NCBI GenBank assembly: GCA_030633185.1
Contig: DAOVTG010000028.1
Span: 1 to 15,861, forward strand
Reading direction: 5' to 3'
DNA from: Deltaproteobacteria bacterium
GTDB lineage: Bacteria; Desulfobacterota; Anaeroferrophillalia; Anaeroferrophillales; Tharpellaceae
DNA length: 15,861 nt
Position numbers and translations under genes: made by a program. The first letter of the stretch is position 1; every line of letters starts with the position of its first letter. The notes under the pieces are model-generated. The model made no database searches. It worked only from the letters and a program-made list of their open reading frames with translations, and was not told where the DNA came from. Of the stretch, positions 7,334 to 13,862 are shown one piece after another.

Positions 7334-7719
7334 GGCTGATGTTCCTTGAGAATGGCGGCGATGGTTTCCGGAAAGGTTCGGATATTGATCGGTTTACTGA
7401 TATAGGCGTCACAGCCGGCGGACAGACTTTTTTCCTCATCACCAACCATAGCGTGGGCGGTCAGGGCGACGATCGGCAGAGTCGCGAACTTACCTTGCAG
7501 GCGGATCCGCCGGGTCACCTCATAGCCGTCCATATCGGGCAGGTTGATATCCATCAGGATAAGATCAGGATTGATGGCGTTAAGTCGCTTTAATGCCTCG
7601 TTGCCGTCAACGACTCCGACCACCTCGTAGCCCCGGCGGCTGAGAACTTTGAGCACCAGTTGGCGATTATCATCATTATCTTCGACCACCAAAATGACTG
7701 GTTTAGTTTCTTCAACCAT
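7330..7719 (-). CDS. Single-domain response regulator (CheY/Spo0F-like)
   Basis: About 129 residues, a lone receiver domain. From the ATG at 7719 it has acidic residues E13/D14, phosphoacceptor D57 (LILMDINLPDMDG), T87 in LTAHAM and K109 in ISKPI. There is no output domain. The reading frame extends to a TTG at 7728, but AAGGGAG (7736-7730) is one base from the TTG and ten from the ATG, so the ATG is the better start. The DINLP...DAYISKPI type usually acts as a phosphate shuttle between kinases. The next gene, overlapping by 4 bases, is a receiver-kinase, and the upstream one across the repeat element is a large transporter-like kinase, so a relay is plausible but unproven. Confidence 0.9.
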   Translation of the reverse strand: MVEETKPVILVVEDNDDNRQLVLKVLSRRGYEVVGVVDGNEALKRLNAINPDLILMDINLPDMDGYEVTRRIRLQGKFATLPIVALTAHAMVGDEEKSLSAGCDAYISKPINIRTFPETIAAILKEHQP

Positions 7720-7785
7720 CCTGTTCAAACTCCCTTGAATAAAATTTATGTGACAAGTCAGATGCCGTCAGCAAACTGCCGGGAT

Positions 7786-7860
7786 TGGGGTCATTGCTGG
7801 TGGAAGGTGCGTCAGCACCCCAGCTTTGACCCCGTTTATGTGGGCGAAGCAAAGTTCGTC
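7786..7860. repeat. Intergenic GGGGTCA...TGACCCC element, copy C
   Basis: GGGGTCA (7787-7793) pairs with TGACCCC (7827-7833). A small hairpin GGTGC-GTCA-GCACC (7806-7819) lies between, and TTTATGTGGGCGAAGCAAAG TTCGTC follows. The words and their order match copies A and B. It fills the gap between the transporter-like kinase gene and the response regulator gene. Confidence 0.65.
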
Positions 7861-7878
7861 GCTATCCGCTTTTACTTA

Positions 7879-7908
7879 GCCATCCCGTGACTTTTTACGA
7901 GGGCATCA
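7879..7908. repeat. Dispersed repeat copy 2 (30-base exact match to 1360-1389)
   Basis: Thirty bases identical, in the same orientation, to 1360-1389 including CCCGTGACTTTTTACGAGGG. It directly follows element copy C and stops 13 bases short of the kinase stop codon. In both places it sits within 25 bases of a GGGGTC element, so the two may be parts of one composite repeat. Confidence 0.7.
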
Positions 7909-7921
7909 ACGCCTCTGCCCA

Positions 7922-10900
7922 CTATTCCTCAACCGGAATAAAAAAGGTAAAGACCGAGCCCTCACCATAGCGGCTGCTTACCTGAATTATTCCATGATGC
8001 ATCTCGATTAGGCGTTTGGTGATACTTAAGCCTAAGCCGGTACCGCCGTATTTACGGCTGGTTGAAGCATCAAGCTGGATAAACTCGCCAAAGAGGCGTT
8101 CCAGATCCTCCGGCCTGATGCCGATTCCGCTGTCCTCAATGGCAACCGAGAGATAGCGTTTTTGCGGATCGAGTCCGACTGGTGGTTTTCCGCTCCAAAG
8201 TTTAACTTGCAAGGAAATGCAGCCTTGAGGGTTGGTAAACTTTATGGCGTTGTTGAGCAGGTTAAGAAGGATCTGACGCAGTTTCTCGGCATCGCCGATA
8301 ACCTTGGGCAACTCTCTCTCCTTTTTCAGGGAAAAATGGAGCTCTTTATTTTCAAACAACGGGTCTAAGATGGTAAGGGTTTCGTCGATGACCGTATCAA
8401 GCGAGACTGGAGTTAAAGTGAGTACCATTTTGCCGGCTTCAATTTTTGAGAGATCCAGGATATCGTTGATCAGGGCGAGCAGGTTGGCAGCGTTTCGTTC
8501 GACGGTTTCAAGGCTCTCTTTCTGGTCTTCATTAATGGCTCCGTCAATCCCGTCAATAAGGAGTTGGGTGTAACCGATAATCGAGTTCATCGGGGTACGC
8601 AGCTCGTGTGACATGTTGGCAAGAAATTCCGATTTCAAGCGGTCGAGCTCTTTTAACTCCTTATTGGCTTGCTCCAGTTCAATCGATTTTCGTTCCAGTT
8701 CGATCGTTCTCTCGGCGACCTTAACCTCCAGTTGTTTGTTGAATTTGGCGAGTTGGTCGTAGAGTCTGCCCGTGCTGATCGCAACTCCCAGTTGTTGGGC
8801 CAGGGTCTGGAAGAGGTCGATAAACTTATCGGAAAAATAGCCTTTTTCTTTTACCGATGAAGCGCTTAACACGCCGATAATCTCCTGTTCCGAAAAAATT
8901 GGAGCCTGGACGAAGGATTTAATACCTTGGCCGGTTATCAGGTTGGTAGAGATCGGCTTGTTGATCTTGTCCGTGTCGGGAACGTGGATCACTTTGCCGG
9001 TCAGGAAACATTCGCCGGAATAGCACTCCATGTTGGGCTGACGCTCGGTGGTTTTGACAAATTCCGGTCTTAAACCTCGCTGTGCCTTGATGCGCAGCAT
9101 GCCATCTTGTTCAAGCAGACGGACAGAACAGTTGTCAACATTGAATTTGTCGACCAGAAGGTCAAGGAGATCGTCCATGACCTGTTTCGGATCGAGTGAT
9201 GAGGCAACCATGCGGCTCGCTTCATAAAGTACCGATAACTCTTTGATGCGTTGCTGTAACTCCTCCTGGCTGGCTTCTAGTGAGAGGGAGATTTTGCCGA
9301 AGATGTCAAAGACATTCTCCATCTCGGAGCCTAAGGCCTTCATGTAGGTGTCACAGATGATGCGGGCGGCCGAGGAACCGACTGAACCGGCAATACTTTT
9401 TTCGACTTCGGCTGCCAGCTGCATGCGCTCCTGATCGTTCATTTCAGGAAGCTTGTCGGCGTAATCTTTGGTCGTAAAAAAATCGACCAGTACCTGATGG
9501 GCTTTCTTTTTGCCGATAAAACGGGCCATCATCTTTTCGAGCTCCGACAGAGCCGGGAAATTGGCGTAGCGTTTTTCCTGGATAAAACGGTCGATCGTCG
9601 GTTTGAAGACATCGACGAATTTTTCCGCTTGACGGAGGCACATATCATTTTGAGAACCGATCAGCGAGATCGCTAGATAGGCTATGATATTACTGGTTAG
9701 TGACCAGAAGAGGGAGTGGGAGTAGAAGTCAAAACCGCTGAGGCCAAAGAGTTCCATCGGGTTAAGCCACCAGATTCCGAGCGGGCCATCTAAAAGGATC
9801 GAGCCCGGAAGCCAGCCGGAGTAGACAAAAGAGGGGATCATCAGGGTGTAAAACCAGAAGATAAAACCTAAGGAAAGGCCCGCCATTGCGCCATGGCGGG
9901 TACCCTTCTTCCAGTAAAGGCCGCCGATTAAGGCCGGTGCCGTCTGGATCGCCGCCGAAAAGGAGATGAGACCCATGTTGACGAGCATGTAGGATTCGCC
10001 GATGATCCGGAAAAAGAGATAGCCGAGCAAAATGATCAGCAGGATTCCCAGGCGTTTTAAGTGGATCAGCCAGAAAGAGAGGTCAGCCTTGACTTTTAAG
10101 AATAGCAGTAGCGGCATGATCAGGTGGTTGAGCAGCATCGTACTTAAAGTTACCGAAGAGACGACCACCATGCCGGTTGCTGCTGAGAGACCGCCGACGA
10201 AAGCTAAGACCGACAGGGATTGTTGTGAGTGTAGTAGCGGAAGGGTCAGAACGTAGGTGTCGGCGATTGATGCAGGGCCACCGATTTCCAGGAGTCCGCC
10301 AAAGGCGATCGGAATGACGAAGAGGTTGATCAGGAAAAGATAGAGCGGAAAAAGGTACATCGCTTTTTTGATATGCTCTTCGCTGTGGTTCTCAATTACC
10401 CCCATATGAAACTGTCGCGGTAAAAACATGATTGCCGCCATCGACAGGATAACCATGGTGAACCACGACTGGTAACTGTTGGCCGGGCAGGTGTTGATCA
10501 GAAGTAGCTCTTTATAGAGATCATGGTTGGCAATCTGGGTGAGGATATCTTTAAAACCGTCGAAGATGCCATAAGTAACAAAGAGGCCGACGCTGAAAAA
10601 GGCGATCAGTTTGATTACCGATTCGAGGGCGATGGCGGCGACCATACCCTCATGTTTTTCGGATGCGTCAAGGTGTCGGGCACCGAAGAGGGCACCGAAG
10701 AGAGCCAGCACCAGCGAGATATAGAAAGCGGTTTCAAGGTAGAATGGGCGTTCCAGGTAGTCGGTAACGCCGCCAGCCGCGACAGTCTGGAGGCCGGGTC
10801 GCAGCTCAGGGTGAGCGAGGAGTTCAAAAGTGGTGGAGATCGATTTGAGTTGCAGGGCGATATAGGGCATGATTCCGATAATCGCAAAGATGGTTACCAA

Positions 10901-11323
10901 GGCTCCGAGATATGAACATTTTCCGTAGCGGGAGCTGAGAAAATCGGCAATTGAGGTGATATTGTTCTCCCTCGTGATACGGATCATTTTGCGCAGGATA
11001 AAACCCCAGGAAAAAGCGGTCAGGGTTGGGCCGATGTAGATCGTGATAAACTGGAAACCGGTGTTGGTGACTTCGCCGACGCTGCCGTAAAAAGTCCAGG
11101 ATGAGCAGTAGACTGCCAGGGTCAGGGCGTAAACATAAGGGTTGGCAACAATGCTTTTGCCTTTGAGTTTACGCAGGTCGGCATAATAAGCAACGCCAAA
11201 AAGAAAGAGCAGATAGCTGAGGGCAATTCCGGCGATCAGCAGATATCTGGGGTTGTAGTCGATTGTCCTCTCCTTTTTGTCCAGTGGGCCGGCGTAGGCT
11301 GTAGACAGGGTTTTACTGCCCAC
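7922..11323 (-). CDS. CbrA-like sensor kinase: sodium/solute symporter + STAC + GAF + histidine kinase
   Basis: 1133 residues. Residues 25-555 are a sodium:solute symporter (SSS) fold with about 13 hydrophobic helices (SSWTFYGSVG near 74-83, PRQFHMGVIE near 302, the helix AALSA-like GGLSAATGMVV near 378). Residues about 560-665 match the STAC linker found between symporter and kinase in CbrA. Residues 693-860 are a GAF domain, 855-897 a charged coiled coil, then HisKA with His906 (MSHELRTP), N-box about 1025 and ATPase motif DSGIG at 1064, GGTGLGL near 1093. CbrA of Pseudomonas senses amino acids such as histidine; here GAF replaces PAS. The kinase has no receiver, so a separate regulator is needed. 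The GTG start (11323) lies three bases after the stop of the small upstream gene but lacks a ribosome site; see the finding on an alternative. Confidence 0.92.
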   Translation of the reverse strand: MGSKTLSTAYAGPLDKKERTIDYNPRYLLIAGIALSYLLFLFGVAYYADLRKLKGKSIVANPYVYALTLAVYCSSWTFYGSVGEVTNTGFQFITIYIGPTLTAFSWGFILRKMIRITRENNITSIADFLSSRYGKCSYLGALVTIFAIIGIMPYIALQLKSISTTFELLAHPELRPGLQTVAAGGVTDYLERPFYLETAFYISLVLALFGALFGARHLDASEKHEGMVAAIALESVIKLIAFFSVGLFVTYGIFDGFKDILTQIANHDLYKELLLINTCPANSYQSWFTMVILSMAAIMFLPRQFHMGVIENHSEEHIKKAMYLFPLYLFLINLFVIPIAFGGLLEIGGPASIADTYVLTLPLLHSQQSLSVLAFVGGLSAATGMVVVSSVTLSTMLLNHLIMPLLLFLKVKADLSFWLIHLKRLGILLIILLGYLFFRIIGESYMLVNMGLISFSAAIQTAPALIGGLYWKKGTRHGAMAGLSLGFIFWFYTLMIPSFVYSGWLPGSILLDGPLGIWWLNPMELFGLSGFDFYSHSLFWSLTSNIIAYLAISLIGSQNDMCLRQAEKFVDVFKPTIDRFIQEKRYANFPALSELEKMMARFIGKKKAHQVLVDFFTTKDYADKLPEMNDQERMQLAAEVEKSIAGSVGSSAARIICDTYMKALGSEMENVFDIFGKISLSLEASQEELQQRIKELSVLYEASRMVASSLDPKQVMDDLLDLLVDKFNVDNCSVRLLEQDGMLRIKAQRGLRPEFVKTTERQPNMECYSGECFLTGKVIHVPDTDKINKPISTNLITGQGIKSFVQAPIFSEQEIIGVLSASSVKEKGYFSDKFIDLFQTLAQQLGVAISTGRLYDQLAKFNKQLEVKVAERTIELERKSIELEQANKELKELDRLKSEFLANMSHELRTPMNSIIGYTQLLIDGIDGAINEDQKESLETVERNAANLLALINDILDLSKIEAGKMVLTLTPVSLDTVIDETLTILDPLFENKELHFSLKKERELPKVIGDAEKLRQILLNLLNNAIKFTNPQGCISLQVKLWSGKPPVGLDPQKRYLSVAIEDSGIGIRPEDLERLFGEFIQLDASTSRKYGGTGLGLSITKRLIEMHHGIIQVSSRYGEGSVFTFFIPVEE

Positions 11324-11326
11324 TGC

Positions 11327-11542
11327 TTACTGTTTACGATCGGACAGCCAGGCGTAGATGAAGATTACCGTTATCGAGCAGAACCAGCCCAGCATCAGTA
11401 TGAGATAAAAGGCAGGGTAGCCGAAGATCATAAAATCTTTGTTGAAAATATGGATGATCGGGTAATTGATAAAGAAGAAACCAAGGATAAAAAAGATTAT
11501 CCACCACTCTCGTTTATAGAGTATGCGCTTTATCTTTTTCAT
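11327..11542 (-). CDS. Small two-helix inner-membrane protein upstream of the symporter kinase
   Basis: 71 residues: a basic N-terminus (MKKIKRILYKREW), a helix at about 14-34, a short loop with IFNKDF, a second helix at about 40-65 and a basic tail SDRKQ. It resembles the small subunits encoded ahead of sodium/solute symporters (DUF3311/DUF485-like) and, by position, CbrX, the small membrane protein encoded ahead of cbrA in pseudomonads. It probably associates with the symporter domain of the next gene product. Its ATG overlaps the TolC-family stop (ATGA at 11542-11539) and its stop is three bases before the kinase GTG, so all three genes are likely one transcript. Confidence 0.8.
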   Translation of the reverse strand: MKKIKRILYKREWWIIFFILGFFFINYPIIHIFNKDFMIFGYPAFYLILMLGWFCSITVIFIYAWLSDRKQ

Positions 11543-12909
11543 AGCTTGTCCGGTTGAATTGAATTAATGGTTTGCCAGTTTTCAACCCCGGCGGCTCGGG
11601 CCAGGGCGGCCAGTTGAATATTGTATTCATAGAGAGCGTTGTAGTATCCGGCTTCAGCCTCGGTTAGGGCGGCCTGCGAGTCAAGGACTTCGGTGGCCGT
11701 GCTGAGTTGGTTCTGGTATCTTAATTTGGTGACCCGGAAATTCTCTTTGCCGAGCTCGACCTCTTCGGCAGCCGTGGCGATGTTGAGAAAAGATGTGGCG
11801 GCATTCTCGAAATTATTTTTAATTTCTAAAGCGATCTCATCCTCAACCTGTTTTAAGACCCGGCGCGCCTCCTCGACACTTGCCCGGGCGCTTTTCACCT
11901 GATGGCCCCGTCGTCCCCACTCCCAGAGTTTCCAGGTGGCTCCGATTGATACCAGGGTGTTGTAGGGGGTCGAGGTTATACCATCTCCGTCGACCGTAAA
12001 TTTATCACCCATGCGGGTATGGCTGGCCTGTAGGGAAAGGTTGGGATAGTATTCGCTTTGGGCCAATTTTACCTGGTGACCGGCCGAGGTGATGGCGTAG
12101 TTGGCGAGGCATAGTTCCGGCCTTTTTGAGAGGGCTACGCCGGTCGCTTTATCGAGCGAGAAATCCATGCTTTTTTGACTTGGTTCGTCGGTAACCGTAA
12201 AAGTTTTGTCTCGGTCAATCTGAATGATGGTCGCCAGTTGAGCCCGGGCCAGCCGGACGTGGGTTTTGATGCGGCGTTGCCGCTGTAAGGCCTGGCTCAG
12301 TTTAACTTTGGAGTAGAGGAGATCATTCAAAGGAATTAATTCATTGTCGAAAAAGAGCTGAGAATCACGAGCCTGGGCCTCAAGGCGATCGATCGTGCGA
12401 GCCGCAGTTTCGGCAAATTTCAGTTGTTTGAGATAATTAAAGTAGGCGGCTTTTGTCTCGAAGGTGATTTCGAGGTGGGCGAGTTCCTCGTGGGCTCGAG
12501 CTTCCTTGATGCCGAGCTGGGCCAGGCGATAGTTCTCAATAATACTGAAACCGGTAAAGAGCGGCTGAGTTAGGGTGAAGTCGAGATTGTAGAGGTCGTG
12601 GGTGTTGGCGGGAAAACTTGAGCCGTCAATGTCGTAGGAGTTGATCTTGTCCCGATATGTGAATGAGTAGCCAGCTTCGAGTTTGGGAAGAAATTCGGTT
12701 TTTGCGGCTTTACTCAACTCTTCGGCCTGCACCGTTTGAAAATGCTGAATCTGAATCCGGGGATTACGTTGATGAGCTAATTCCAGGCATTTTTTGAGTG
12801 AATAAGTTTCTTGGGTGGTTGCCGTGACGCTGTTAAAATGGGGGTTTAGAAAGATGAGAGCTGCTATGAATCCAAATGTGATGGTTTTGTATCGACGAAA
12901 GAAGAGCAT
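11539..12909 (-). CDS. TolC-family outer-membrane efflux protein
   Basis: 456 residues, usual for the family. The first about 31 residues form a Sec signal peptide (FFRRYKT, hydrophobic core, cleavage near SVTATTQ). Two outer-membrane efflux repeats follow (about 37-220 and 245-450), mostly long amphipathic helices, with YSLKKCLELAHQRNPRI at the first and VALSKRPEL at the second, and strand segments such as DFTLTQPLFTG. It would form a trimeric tunnel across outer membrane and periplasm. No adaptor or inner-membrane pump is adjacent in the window; instead it is coupled to the small membrane protein and the transporter-like kinase, an unusual partner. Upstream, only 42 bases separate its ATG from the RAYT stop, and no clear ribosome site is seen. 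Confidence 0.9.
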   Translation of the reverse strand: MLFFRRYKTITFGFIAALIFLNPHFNSVTATTQETYSLKKCLELAHQRNPRIQIQHFQTVQAEELSKAAKTEFLPKLEAGYSFTYRDKINSYDIDGSSFPANTHDLYNLDFTLTQPLFTGFSIIENYRLAQLGIKEARAHEELAHLEITFETKAAYFNYLKQLKFAETAARTIDRLEAQARDSQLFFDNELIPLNDLLYSKVKLSQALQRQRRIKTHVRLARAQLATIIQIDRDKTFTVTDEPSQKSMDFSLDKATGVALSKRPELCLANYAITSAGHQVKLAQSEYYPNLSLQASHTRMGDKFTVDGDGITSTPYNTLVSIGATWKLWEWGRRGHQVKSARASVEEARRVLKQVEDEIALEIKNNFENAATSFLNIATAAEEVELGKENFRVTKLRYQNQLSTATEVLDSQAALTEAEAGYYNALYEYNIQLAALARAAGVENWQTINSIQPDKL

Positions 12910-12937
12910 AACAAATAAATCCGCTTAAATCCGGGCT

Positions 12938-12955
12938 ATTCCGGGGACACCTTAC
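12938..12955. repeat. 18-bp inverted repeat, left copy flanking RAYT
   Basis: ATTCCGGGGACACCTTAC; its exact complement lies at 13660-13677. The RAYT stop codon (12954-12952) is inside this copy. GGGGACACC-type sequences beside RAYT genes are the expected REP substrates of that transposase. Confidence 0.75.
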
Positions 12956-13617
12956 CTATCTTTCCTTTTTGGCCCAGGTTTTTGGGGCCTTAGTTTGCGC
13001 TTTAAAAGAAGTTCTATCTTTTCAATAAATAAATCTTCTCCCAAAGGTCGTCCGGTTCGTTCATGCTTCCTTAGTAGTTCTATGTCTGCTTTATGTACGT
13101 CAACAGATAAAAATTCTTTCCAGCTTATACCGATCATTTCACCTAGCGGTTTTGTTTTTACAATGAGATCATCTTCGCCTCTAATATGCGGCCCCGCACT
13201 ACTCCATGGCCACATTTCAGGTTCTTTGACCAGGCCTGCCCGAACCGGATTCAACTCCACGTATCTCGTGCATGCTAAAAGATATTCCTCACTCATGATA
13301 AATGATGAAAACCGGCCTTGCCATAAATGACCTCGCCAATCTTCACGAAAATTGACTCGTCTGGTATATCGTCTGTGTGTTTCACCGATCGCAAGATTTA
13401 AACCATCTTTTGTTTTCGGTACGGCGATCAAATGAACGTGATTGGGCATAAGACAGTACGCCCAAATATCCACACGAAATTTACCACACCATTCGGCCAA
13501 TAACTTCAGATATGAGTGGTAATCTTCATCATTGAAAAATGTTTGTTGCCGCCGGTTTCCGCGTTGTGTCACATGATGTGGAATTCCGGGTGCTACTGCT
13601 CTCGCTATTCGTGCCAT
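12952..13617 (-). CDS. REP-associated tyrosine transposase (RAYT, Y1/HUH superfamily)
   Basis: 221 residues from the ATG at 13617. It starts MARIARAVAPGIPHHVTQRG, the standard RAYT opening. The HUH metal site is at H60 and H62 (CLMPNHVHLIAVP), with catalytic Tyr119 in CTRYVELNPVRAGLV. A basic tail (KRKLRPQKPGPKRKDR) ends it. These single-strand nucleases cut or join REP sequences and are usually domesticated, non-selfish genes. The reading frame is open for 43 more codons upstream to 13746, but that part crosses the inverted repeat and the tandem GGAATCCCC tract and has low complexity, so it is not taken as protein. Exact 18-bp inverted repeats flank the gene. It sits between the TolC operon and the exosortase gene. 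Confidence 0.9.
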   Translation of the reverse strand: MARIARAVAPGIPHHVTQRGNRRQQTFFNDEDYHSYLKLLAEWCGKFRVDIWAYCLMPNHVHLIAVPKTKDGLNLAIGETHRRYTRRVNFREDWRGHLWQGRFSSFIMSEEYLLACTRYVELNPVRAGLVKEPEMWPWSSAGPHIRGEDDLIVKTKPLGEMIGISWKEFLSVDVHKADIELLRKHERTGRPLGEDLFIEKIELLLKRKLRPQKPGPKRKDR

Positions 13618-13623
13618 GGGTAA

Positions 13624-13652
13624 GTGATAATCGATTCTTTGCTGTTTGTCAA
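13624..13652 (-). promoter_or_regulatory. Promoter for RAYT, predicting a near-leaderless mRNA
   Basis: On the minus strand TTGACA (13652-13647), 17 bases, then TATCAC (13629-13624; four of six). The start of transcription would fall at about 13617-13618, that is on the RAYT ATG itself. No Shine-Dalgarno sequence precedes that ATG, which agrees. Confidence 0.5.
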
Positions 13653-13659
13653 TAGTTAA

Positions 13660-13677
13660 GTAAGGTGTCCCCGGAAT
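13660..13677. repeat. 18-bp inverted repeat, right copy flanking RAYT
   Basis: GTAAGGTGTCCCCGGAAT, exact complement of 12938-12955. Together the copies bracket a 740-base unit containing the RAYT gene and its promoter. Confidence 0.75.
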
Positions 13678-13703
13678 CCCCCCGGAATCCCCCGGAATCC
13701 CCC
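13671..13703. repeat. Tandem GGAATCCCC units (REP-like)
   Basis: GGAAT followed by five or six C residues occurs at 13673, 13684 and 13694, a period of 11 then 10 bases. The first unit overlaps the right inverted repeat. It looks like a slipped or amplified REP tail next to its transposase. Confidence 0.6.
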
Positions 13704-13758
13704 GCCAGGTACTTGCTGATTTTGTTAAGATCTTTTTCGCCTTCATATTTCCCGATTT

Positions 13759-13780
13759 ATGGAAAAAGTATTTTTTCCAT
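13759..13780. repeat. Perfect 9-bp inverted repeat in the RAYT/exosortase gap
   Basis: ATGGAAAAA (13759-13767), loop GTAT, TTTTTCCAT (13772-13780). Stem and run of T allow a hairpin or an operator for the exosortase gene 83 bases on; no choice can be made from sequence. The rest of 13781-13862 shows no clear promoter. Confidence 0.35.
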
Positions 13781-13862
13781 GAATCTAAATTTTTATGCGT
13801 ACTCTCTTTTGTTTATTCGGGTTGCTTGTAAGGTCTGGTAGTTTTCGTGTATAGAGGGTTTT

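Noticed and set aside
10523..10915. Plus-strand open frame of 130 codons inside the transporter kinase
   Set aside because: It is fully antisense to the symporter domain and its composition mirrors the hydrophobic codons of that gene.
13618..13746. 43-codon 5' extension of the RAYT reading frame
   Set aside because: It crosses the inverted repeat and the tandem GGAATCCCC tract, encodes a low-complexity GIPGDSGGIPG stretch, and family members start at MARIARAVAPG. The predicted promoter also lies inside it.
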